In this document: positions 8,262 to 14,334 of the stretch, piece by piece
How the letters are laid out: each line of letters opens with the position of its first letter
Position numbering within the stretch: position 1 is the stretch's first letter
DNA from: Gammaproteobacteria bacterium
Lineage (GTDB): Bacteria > Pseudomonadota > Gammaproteobacteria > UBA6429 > Thiohalophilaceae
Length of the DNA stretch: 14,334 bases
Assembly (NCBI GenBank): GCA_024641445.1
Contig: JAHEDA010000039.1
Coordinates: 1 to 14,334 of the forward strand
Reading direction: 5' to 3'
Translations under genes and position numbers: made by a program
The notes under the pieces: model-generated
Told to the model about the DNA's origin: nothing
Databases searched by the model: none
The model's input: the letters and a program-made list of their open reading frames with translations, nothing else

Positions 8262-10073
8262 ATGTCCCCCAATTTTTCCATCAGTTATCGGGTCGTTCCC
8301 AAACACCCGGAGGCCCACCTGTTTGAGGTGACTTGCACCATCCAAAGTCCCGGCAGCGAAGGGCAGATCGTCTCGCTTCCAGCCTGGATACCAGGCAGTT
8401 ATATGATTCGGGATTTTGCCCGCAACATTGTGAGCCTGCATGGGCACTGCGGGGATGAGGCCATCGCTGTCCGCAAGCTGGATAAGCAGACCTGGCAGTT
8501 TGGCCGCTGCGAAGGACCCCTCATCATTCACTATGAGGTCTATGCCTGGGACCTCTCGGTCCGTGCGGCACACCTTGACAGCACGCATGGATACTTCAAC
8601 GGCACCAGTCTCTTTCTTATGGTGCAGGGCTACGAACAACACGCCTGTGGGGTAGAGATACTGCCGCCCCAGGGCAACCAATATCAACGCTGGCAACTCG
8701 CCACCACCCTGCCGCGAAATGGTGCACCGCCCTACGGCTTCGGTCTTTACATGGCCAGTGACTATGATGAACTGATTGATCACCCCGTCGAGATGGGCAC
8801 CTTTACCCTGGCCAGTTTCCAGGCGGGTGGCCTACCCCATGACGTTGTCATTACAGGTCGACATCGTGCCGATACCAAACGTCTCTGCTCCGATCTACAA
8901 CGTATCTGCCAGACCCACATCGACATGTTCGGCGAGTTACCGGCGATGGATCGCTATCTGTTTATGATCATGGCGGTTGGCGAGGGCTACGGGGGATTAG
9001 AACATCGTAGCTCCACGAGTCTACTGTGCAGCCGCAATGATCTGCCGCTTAGCGGGGAAGCAAAAATCACGGAGGAATATCGCACCCTCCTCGGCCTTTG
9101 CAGTCATGAATACTTTCATACCTGGAACGTGAAACGCATCAAGCCCGAGGCCTTCGCGCCCTATGACCTCACGCGTGAAGTCTATACACGTCAGTTGTGG
9201 GCCTTCGAAGGGATCACCTCCTATTATGATGACCTGGCCCTGGTACGTTGTGGCCTTATTACCGCGGAGGAATATCTGGAGCTGCTCGCCCAAACCATCA
9301 CACGCGTATGGCGCGGCAGCGGGCGTTTTAAACAGAGCGTGGCGGATTCCAGCTTCGATGCCTGGAGTAAATTCTACAAACAGGACGAGAACGCCCCCAA
9401 TGGCATCGTCAGTTATTACACCAAGGGTGCCCTCATCGCCCTCGCCCTCGACCTCACCCTGCGACGCGAGATCAAACACAAAATCAGTCTCGATGACGTG
9501 ATGCGTGCTTTATGGTCGCGTTTCGGTCGTACAGGTGTCGGTGTACCAGAGGGTAGTGTTGAGAAGACCGCCGCCGAGATCAGCAAACTGAATCTGAATG
9601 ATTTCTTCAATCGCTATGTTACAGGTACAGAAGACCCCGACCTCAAGTCAGTACTGCACGACATGGCAATAGAATTTAACCTGCGTGCCGGAGAAAACGC
9701 CGATGACAAGGGTGGTAAACCGGCGCAGGGTGAACCTCACCCCACACTCGGTGCAAGACTGGCAACTGACAGCGGTGGCGCCAAGGTTACCCACGTCTAC
9801 GATGCCGGTCCAGCCCAACGCGCAGGCATCTCTGCTGGAGATGTGTTGATCGCTGTGAATGGGATCAGGATCGTAAAATCGAATGCAGAGAAACTATTGG
9901 CCAGCTATCCCATCAATAGCCAGGTCCATCTATATGCCTTTCGCCGTGATGAGTTGATGGAATTCGATGTACTATTGACTGAGCCTGTCAAGGATACCTG
10001 CGTGCTCTCACTTGACGCGAAGGCCGAGAAGGCCTGCCTCAAGCATCGAAGCAAATGGCTAAATCACCACTAA
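8262..10073 (+). CDS. M61 family metallopeptidase with PDZ domain
   Basis: This 603-residue protein is a zinc peptidase of the M61 (glycyl aminopeptidase) family. The zinc site is H282-E283-Y-F-H286 in CSHEYFHTWNVKRIKP, with E316 in LWAFEGITSYYDDL as the third ligand. GGLEH (244-248) is the upstream family motif. An N-terminal beta domain covers about 1-165 and contains LPAWIPGSYMIRDFARNI. A C-terminal PDZ domain covers about 505-590 (GARLATDSGGAKVTHVYDAG, AGISAGDVLIAVNG) and should hold peptide ends. ATG 8262 gives the conserved N-terminus (SISYRVVPKHPEAHLFEV). The in-frame ATG at 8205 would overlap the secretin-like gene by 26 nt and add an unconserved Cys/His-containing stretch. No signal peptide is visible, so it is probably cytoplasmic. 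The intergenic distance is 31 nt without a strong ribosome-binding site. Confidence 0.92.
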   Translation: MSPNFSISYRVVPKHPEAHLFEVTCTIQSPGSEGQIVSLPAWIPGSYMIRDFARNIVSLHGHCGDEAIAVRKLDKQTWQFGRCEGPLIIHYEVYAWDLSVRAAHLDSTHGYFNGTSLFLMVQGYEQHACGVEILPPQGNQYQRWQLATTLPRNGAPPYGFGLYMASDYDELIDHPVEMGTFTLASFQAGGLPHDVVITGRHRADTKRLCSDLQRICQTHIDMFGELPAMDRYLFMIMAVGEGYGGLEHRSSTSLLCSRNDLPLSGEAKITEEYRTLLGLCSHEYFHTWNVKRIKPEAFAPYDLTREVYTRQLWAFEGITSYYDDLALVRCGLITAEEYLELLAQTITRVWRGSGRFKQSVADSSFDAWSKFYKQDENAPNGIVSYYTKGALIALALDLTLRREIKHKISLDDVMRALWSRFGRTGVGVPEGSVEKTAAEISKLNLNDFFNRYVTGTEDPDLKSVLHDMAIEFNLRAGENADDKGGKPAQGEPHPTLGARLATDSGGAKVTHVYDAGPAQRAGISAGDVLIAVNGIRIVKSNAEKLLASYPINSQVHLYAFRRDELMEFDVLLTEPVKDTCVLSLDAKAEKACLKHRSKWLNHH

Positions 10074-10132
10074 TTTTACAGCGTCATGCCATACAGCAAA
10101 AAAACGCGTGTATGCAGGGCTCTAATAACCGC

Positions 10133-10384
10133 CTAATCAGCTAAGAGAGTGTCCAACTCACCATCTTCTTCCATATCCTGCAAGTCATCAAAACCACCCA
10201 CCAGCGTCTCACCAATTAGGATATGCGGTACCGTTTCACGCCCCGCCTCAAAGATGTCATCCCACAGACCGGGGTCGCGATCCACGTGACGTTTTTCGAT
10301 CTCGACTCCCTTTTTGGCTAATAACCGCTCGGCCCCCGTGCAATATGGGCAACCACTCTGGCAATACAGCACAGCCTTTTTCAT
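10133..10384 (-). CDS. grxC: Glutaredoxin 3 (GrxC)
   Basis: This is an 83-residue dithiol glutaredoxin that reduces protein and glutathione mixed disulfides in the cytoplasm with glutathione as electron donor. The active site is C12-P-Y-C15, the cis-proline motif is TVP (51-53), and GGFDDL (63-68) is the glutathione-binding loop. An extra cysteine, C8, precedes the active site. I chose ATG 10384 because GAGGA stands 9 nt upstream of it. A TTG two codons earlier (10390) would be only 3 nt from that site. Its ribosome-binding site overlaps the stop codon of the 179-residue gene, with a 12-nt gap, so it ends a minus-strand operon. Placement with MoxR/VWA and unknown genes suggests a thiol or metal-cluster related context, which is inference. 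Confidence 0.93.
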   Translation of the reverse strand: MKKAVLYCQSGCPYCTGAERLLAKKGVEIEKRHVDRDPGLWDDIFEAGRETVPHILIGETLVGGFDDLQDMEEDGELDTLLAD

Positions 10385-10393
10385 AAGCAACCG

Positions 10394-10398
10394 TCCTC
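10394..10398 (-). promoter_or_regulatory. Ribosome-binding site deciding the grxC start
   Basis: GAGGA on the minus strand overlaps the TGA stop of the 179-residue gene and lies 9 nt from the grxC ATG. It favours ATG 10384 over TTG 10390 and points to translational coupling. Confidence 0.6.
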
Positions 10399-10936
10399 AA
10401 TAAATTTCAACACTATTTATTTCCAGCGCCTCAAACCGATTCTCCAACCACCGCTGAACCAGGTGCCGGGCAAAGGTGAGGGCATTCTTCTCGTCCTCAA
10501 GTTTCTGCACCAGCGTCGTAATCAGATTCACCTTGACGGTGTCGGGGGTAAGATGTCGCGTCAACAGGTTAATGGCATTAGGCTGCCCCGGCCGCATGGT
10601 CGGCATGGTGTAGACATGGTTTTGAATCGATTCAAAGGTGATATTTGAAAAGACCGGGCGCAGGCGAATACGCAGTTCTTCGCGCGCCATGTTCGCCGCC
10701 ACCCAGGCGATATTCTCCAGGGCATTGAGCAGATCAGGATCAAGCTCATTCTGTTGCCGAAAAAAATCCAGCGCAGGGTAATATCCAAGTTTATGCTTGC
10801 GTACATAGGTGCTAACAACCTCTGCCAACTGTTCCCCCACGACATAGGGTGAGGCCGCGAGGTGTTGTGCCAGGGCGTTCGCTGGCAATTTAATCGTGAG
10901 TGACACGGCGAGCTTGAAAAAATTAATCGCCGGCAT
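10397..10936 (-). CDS. Uncharacterised 179-residue protein
   Basis: I do not recognise this family. The product has no signal peptide or clear membrane segment and contains no cysteine. It is largely predicted helical by composition, with segments such as YVVGEQLAEVVSTYVRK (31-47), LLNALENIAWVAANMAREEL (69-88) and TFARHLVQRWLENRFEAL (154-171). A more distinctive middle part is FSNITFESIQNHVYTMPTMR (96-115), which may be the conserved core. It starts 3 nt after the stop of the 380-residue gene with no strong ribosome-binding site, which implies translational coupling and a likely joint function. It ends 12 nt before grxC. The tight context with MoxR/VWA genes suggests a partner or substrate of that machine. 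Confidence 0.8.
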   Translation of the reverse strand: MPAINFFKLAVSLTIKLPANALAQHLAASPYVVGEQLAEVVSTYVRKHKLGYYPALDFFRQQNELDPDLLNALENIAWVAANMAREELRIRLRPVFSNITFESIQNHVYTMPTMRPGQPNAINLLTRHLTPDTVKVNLITTLVQKLEDEKNALTFARHLVQRWLENRFEALEINSVEIY

Positions 10937-10939
10937 AAG

Positions 10940-12082
10940 TCAACTTTGCGTTCCGCGCAGGATATTGTAGTGCGTCTCAATCGGTCCAATGATCGGCTCA
11001 AGCTTTCGACGCATGACCGTCCCCATCGCATCTGTTGTGGAGAGCACAGGATTCAATATGTATTCCCCCACTAGGGAGAGACTCAGCATGGCCTTCAAGT
11101 GCGCCCTCAACCCGGGCATACGTGCAAGCAGCTCCTTCATCGCAGGAGTATGACAACACTCGAGGCTACCCTCGATCATGGCCTCGGACTCGATCAATAT
11201 CTCATCGATCTCTCGACGACGTTCCTGATGAGGTTGCAAGGTCTGGAAATAATTACCCAATGCGACCATTAGTGAAACCACCACGTCCTGGTTGGCGGGT
11301 TTCTGCATCACGGTATCGACCGTTCTTAGAAATACCTGACCAGGTGAATCCATCACTCGCAGCAAGAGACCTGCCGCCACATTGCCCGTCCCTGCAAGCT
11401 CTTTTAGTTGTGCGCGGTACTGGTCCAACAGGGGGTGCGCCGAGATATGCTCAGGTAAGGTATCGGGTTCGGCGTGAAGAAAACCAACGCGGTAGGCATT
11501 TTTTCTCTGACCTTTCGACCAGAGTCCCTCGCGCTCCTCCTCACTAATCAGCCCCGGTTGCAACACCAATCGGACACTTTCAATAATATCGCGTGGTTCG
11601 GCCTCGAAGGGCAGAAACTCCAATAAAAACTCAGCGAGTATCTTGCCCATATTGCCTTGCACAACGTCTTGATTACGGAGCATTCGACGTGCATTCTCAG
11701 ATGAAGACATCGCCCACCAGGCGCGACGTGCGAGTTCGTTACTCAGACCTGGTGCGTGCACCACGGCTACGACCGCCTCCGGCTCACCCAGCTTGAGGAG
11801 ATTCTCCAGACTCTTCTCACTACGGGCCTGGCCCATGCGGGTCCAGCGTTTGAGATAGACCGGATAACCGCCTGGCGAGCCGATGACGTGTGTCGAGATC
11901 AATTCTTTCACTCGACGGACATACATTTCATCTTTGCAATTGGGATTCAGTGGGACCTTGGCCTCACCGCGTTCGGTCAACCCGTGGACGATCATCTTGC
12001 CTTCGTCGATGCGAACGGCCTGTAATGGCTGAGTCAACAATACATTCAGGCGCAGATTGTCTTCATTCGAGAGTTGTGACAT
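10940..12082 (-). CDS. Conserved 380-residue protein, tentatively DsrS-like
   Basis: This soluble protein has no signal peptide and no membrane span. Its best motif is GSPGGYPVYLKRWTRMGQ (68-85). Several helical stretches follow, such as EAVVAVVHAPGLSNELARRA (102-121) and ILAEFLLEFLPFEAEPRDII (148-167), giving a HEAT-like helical impression. From memory it resembles the protein named DsrS in the dsr sulfur-oxidation cluster of Allochromatium vinosum, a cytoplasmic protein of unresolved role. I cannot confirm this here and leave the symbol blank. It follows the VWA gene by 40 nt and is followed 3 nt later by the 179-residue gene. The ATG at 12082-12080 has no ribosome-binding site, but a perfect TATAAT lies just upstream, so a leaderless transcript is possible. 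Confidence 0.8.
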   Translation of the reverse strand: MSQLSNEDNLRLNVLLTQPLQAVRIDEGKMIVHGLTERGEAKVPLNPNCKDEMYVRRVKELISTHVIGSPGGYPVYLKRWTRMGQARSEKSLENLLKLGEPEAVVAVVHAPGLSNELARRAWWAMSSSENARRMLRNQDVVQGNMGKILAEFLLEFLPFEAEPRDIIESVRLVLQPGLISEEEREGLWSKGQRKNAYRVGFLHAEPDTLPEHISAHPLLDQYRAQLKELAGTGNVAAGLLLRVMDSPGQVFLRTVDTVMQKPANQDVVVSLMVALGNYFQTLQPHQERRREIDEILIESEAMIEGSLECCHTPAMKELLARMPGLRAHLKAMLSLSLVGEYILNPVLSTTDAMGTVMRRKLEPIIGPIETHYNILRGTQS

Positions 12083-12088
12083 GTCGAT

Positions 12089-12094
12089 ATTATA
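12089..12094 (-). promoter_or_regulatory. Perfect -10 hexamer immediately upstream of the 380-residue gene
   Basis: TATAAT on the minus strand ends 6 nt before the ATG, so a transcript started at the usual distance would begin at or next to the start codon. The best -35 at normal spacing (TGTGCC) matches the consensus poorly. It could still be a secondary promoter inside the operon. Confidence 0.3.
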
Positions 12095-12122
12095 CGCTTA
12101 GGTGCGCAGAGGGCACAGGCAC

Positions 12123-13391
12123 TCAATTGAGCTGTATGCGCTCGCCCCAGGGCACCTTGTGCTTGCCCTTGACCAACCAGATCACCGGGCAGGCGGCCTC
12201 AGCCTTGGGGAAGACGCCCTCGGCATCGGTGAAGTAAACCAACAAGTCGGGCATGCGATCGAGGGTGTTTAGCCAATCGAAAACCGGGGTAAAGTTCGTC
12301 CCGCCTCCGCCGGTAAAATTACGCGGCAGTTTAAATTCCTCCCAAGGCTCAAACGACCAGGGGGCATCCGGCGCCAGATGGTCATCACAGGCCACCAGGG
12401 TAATGCGTGCCCGCATCTGGCCCTTGATGGCATCCACCTCTGAGACAAACTCCTGCATCTCCTCGGGCGAGATTGAGCCACTGGTGTCCAGCGCCACCAC
12501 CACATCGATCTGGGCCGAGCGCAGGCTGGGAAAGATCGCCGGTTCGCCGCGTCGGGTTGAGGGGCGGGTGTAACTGTAATCATCGCGCGCGATGCCATTC
12601 ATATAGCGCGCGAGCAACATGCGCCAGGGCAACTGTGGCTGCAACAGAAAATCCACCAGGCGCGCCATATCACCCGATAGTTTTCCCGCCTGCAGGGCCT
12701 GCTGTGCCGCACCCGCCAGACGCTGCTGCCACTGTACCTTCAACACCTCACGCTCGTCGTGATTTAATGGCGGGGGTTGGCGTGCCCCATTCTCCTGTTC
12801 GTCTTGTTGTTGATTCGGCGTCTCACCCGGTTGCTGTTGTGAAGAGGATGACTGCTGGCGTTTTTGCGATTCCCCTTCTCCCTGTTCATCATCCCTTCTG
12901 GGTGGTGGTGGAGTATCACTGGTACCACCCGAGTTGGATTCATCATAGACGTGCTGATCGAGGGTCTCCGAGTCTTCGTTTTCCTTGATGTAGGGGTAGA
13001 TCTCCTCCGCGGTCATGCCATTAAAAGAGGTATCCATCAACGAACCGGGCGGCGGCGTCAGACCATCCTTCACCAGCAAAGGGTTGATGGCATAGTCACA
13101 GGCCAGGTCCCAGCGGTGGCGGACACGATGTTCGCGCCGCGCAAAGTGCGAGAGCGCGCAGTGCAGGGCCTCATGGGCGAGGACAAACTCGGTTTCACGC
13201 AGATTGAGGTGTTCGATGTATTCGGGGTTGTAGTAAAAGTGTTTGGCATCGGTGGCCGTAGTCTTACACCACTCGGGGTCGGCCATGATCATGGGCAGGC
13301 GCAACACCAAGGCACCGAGAAAGGGCTTATCGATGATCAGTCGCGTACGCGCCGCACTGAGCTTGGTCTCAATATCGATTAACTCTGCCAT
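12123..13391 (-). CDS. VWA-like / putative metallopeptidase protein (DUF2201 type)
   Basis: The 422-residue product has two domains joined by a low-complexity linker. The N-terminal domain (about 1-140) resembles the metallopeptidase-like part of DUF2201 proteins. It has H73-E-A-L-H77 in FVLAHEALHCALSHFARR, and D99 in WDLACDYAINPLL is a possible third metal ligand. Residues 155-210 form a linker rich in Pro, Gln, Ser, Asp and Glu. The C-terminal VWA-like domain (about 290-422) keeps a metal-ion adhesion site: D302-T-S-G-S306 in VVVALDTSGSIS, T365 in GGGGTNFTP and D389 in YFTDAEG. Such proteins work with MoxR ATPases, and the MoxR gene lies 14 nt upstream. ATG 13391 is chosen because upstream in-frame codons lie inside the MoxR gene and look unconserved. 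No strong ribosome-binding site is visible. No signal peptide, so cytoplasmic. Confidence 0.88.
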   Translation of the reverse strand: MAELIDIETKLSAARTRLIIDKPFLGALVLRLPMIMADPEWCKTTATDAKHFYYNPEYIEHLNLRETEFVLAHEALHCALSHFARREHRVRHRWDLACDYAINPLLVKDGLTPPPGSLMDTSFNGMTAEEIYPYIKENEDSETLDQHVYDESNSGGTSDTPPPPRRDDEQGEGESQKRQQSSSSQQQPGETPNQQQDEQENGARQPPPLNHDEREVLKVQWQQRLAGAAQQALQAGKLSGDMARLVDFLLQPQLPWRMLLARYMNGIARDDYSYTRPSTRRGEPAIFPSLRSAQIDVVVALDTSGSISPEEMQEFVSEVDAIKGQMRARITLVACDDHLAPDAPWSFEPWEEFKLPRNFTGGGGTNFTPVFDWLNTLDRMPDLLVYFTDAEGVFPKAEAACPVIWLVKGKHKVPWGERIQLN

Positions 13392-13405
13392 GCAAACTGG
13401 AAGAT

Positions 13406-14334
13406 TTAATTTTCGTAGAGCATGATATCGGCAATGGCATTCGACCACTGCCCAAACTCGGGCACTTCAAACAGCACGCTGCCGATGGCGCGGTGCAGGT
13501 CAGATACCAGCATCACCCCCATCTCACGCTGCGGAAACTTGCTCGCATAGGTGAGGATGTTACCAATAACAGTCTTGGCCTCGCCCTTCTGATGCGCGCG
13601 GATCGCGCGCCCAACCAGGGCCGCAGCCACCGCATACTGTAAGTCGATCTCCTTCGGCGCGGGGACGGCTTCGCCACGGGTGATGGCATCGATATCCGGC
13701 ATCTGATCCAGATTATCGACGAAGGCCTTCAACTCAATGCCGGCGGCAGGGCCAATACAGGCCTGTAGTGTCCCCAGCAGCAATTCAGGATGGTGCATAA
13801 ATTTTTGCAGACCACGGTGGGCAAACTCCCAGGAACGCGGCGACGGAAACGCCACCGGGTTATGGGCGGGATCAAATTCAAACAAGAGTTCAGGTCGAAA
13901 GCGCACAAACGCAATCACGCGCTCATCGATGCCGTGGTTGTAGGCCCACGCCACCCAGTCATCGGTGTTGAGGTCAAATTCAAAGTGCGAGAAACGATTC
14001 GCCAGCGGTGCTGGCATGGTATAGGTCACACCACGATCGCCCTGTCGGTTACCCGCCGCGAAGATCGCCCAGCCTTCAGGTACCTCGTACACCCCCAATT
14101 TACGGTCCAGTATCAACTGATACGCTGCGGCGGAGACACTGGGTGGGGCCGAGGTAATCTCATCCAGAAACAGAATACCGCGAGCGCCATGACGCGTTAC
14201 ATCGGGCAACATCGCGGGCACCGCCCACTCCACCAGCTCGTCCTTACGAAAGGGGATGCCGCGCAGGTCGCTGGGTTCCATCTGTGACAGGCGAATGTCG
14301 ATGAGTGGGACGTTATGCTGAGCAGCTACCTGCG
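13406..14334 (-). CDS. MoxR-type AAA+ ATPase (5' end outside window)
   Basis: About 308 residues of a MoxR-family (AAA_5-like) ATPase are visible. The frame stays open to the window edge, and VAAQHNVPLIDIRLSQ precedes the internal methionine at 14281-14279. The true start and Walker A motif are therefore upstream of the window on this strand. Counting from that internal Met, Walker B is GILFLDEI (35-42), sensor 1 is N78 in FAAGNRQGDRG, and an arginine finger candidate is R96 in LANRFSHFEFDLN. A long C-terminal helical lid region follows. MoxR ATPases pair with VWA proteins and use ATP to remodel or activate a client, as in CbbQ/CbbO and NorQ/NorD. The next gene, 14 nt downstream, encodes such a VWA protein, so the two very likely form one complex. 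Confidence 0.92.
   Translation of the reverse strand, partial: QVAAQHNVPLIDIRLSQMEPSDLRGIPFRKDELVEWAVPAMLPDVTRHGARGILFLDEITSAPPSVSAAAYQLILDRKLGVYEVPEGWAIFAAGNRQGDRGVTYTMPAPLANRFSHFEFDLNTDDWVAWAYNHGIDERVIAFVRFRPELLFEFDPAHNPVAFPSPRSWEFAHRGLQKFMHHPELLLGTLQACIGPAAGIELKAFVDNLDQMPDIDAITRGEAVPAPKEIDLQYAVAAALVGRAIRAHQKGEAKTVIGNILTYASKFPQREMGVMLVSDLHRAIGSVLFEVPEFGQWSNAIADIMLYEN

Noticed and set aside
10085..10117. Weak hairpin (CATAC/GTATG) around a run of seven A in the gap between the M61 gene and grxC
   Set aside because: The T-tract on the minus strand falls inside the loop and not after a GC-rich stem, so it does not qualify as an intrinsic terminator for grxC, although a transcript end is expected near here.
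12764..12946. Codon-repeat-like low-complexity stretch within the VWA-like gene
   Set aside because: It encodes the Gln/Ser/Pro-rich linker in the correct frame and shows no regular tandem repeat unit, so it is not annotated as a DNA repeat.
12864..13382. 172-residue plus-strand open frame opposite the VWA-like gene
   Set aside because: The minus strand carries the HExxH domain here; the plus-strand frame has no family features.

Overview
This window looks like chromosomal DNA of a gammaproteobacterium. The aconitase, adenylosuccinate lyase and ribosomal-protein hydroxylase all resemble their Escherichia coli counterparts closely. The base composition is moderately GC-rich by eye (not computed). 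One gene on the right arm reminds me of DsrS from purple sulfur bacteria, so a sulfur-oxidising lineage is possible, but this is inference from memory. I see no transposase, integrase, CRISPR array, rRNA or tRNA, and no gene-free stretch longer than about 150 bases.

Left part (1-3810): the 3' end of a plus-strand aconitase A gene (acnA) converges on a minus-strand HDOD-domain gene. A perfect 26-bp palindrome sits at the junction, and the HDOD stop codon lies at its centre. A short region with possible divergent promoters separates the HDOD gene from a 63-residue plus-strand gene of unknown function. Two hairpins follow that small gene.

Middle part (3840-10073): six plus-strand genes are packed tightly: purB (purine synthesis), roxA (2-oxoglutarate-dependent hydroxylation of ribosomal protein L16), a GNAT acetyltransferase, a PLD-like protein of the DUF7931 type, a short exported secretin-like protein, and a PDZ-containing M61 metallopeptidase. 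Gaps or overlaps are small (6 nt, an overlap, 49 nt, 2 nt, 31 nt). They are probably largely co-transcribed, with a possible internal promoter after the GNAT gene.

Right part (10133-14334): a minus-strand block reads, in transcription order, MoxR-type AAA+ ATPase (5' end outside the window), a protein joining an HExxH metallopeptidase-like domain to a VWA-like domain, a 380-residue conserved protein (tentatively DsrS-like), a 179-residue unknown protein, and glutaredoxin GrxC. Gaps are 14, 40, 3 and 12 nt. MoxR/VWA pairs are generally chaperone or metal-insertion machines for a partner protein. The two uncharacterised proteins and the glutaredoxin are the natural candidates for partners here, which makes this operon the most interesting part of the window.
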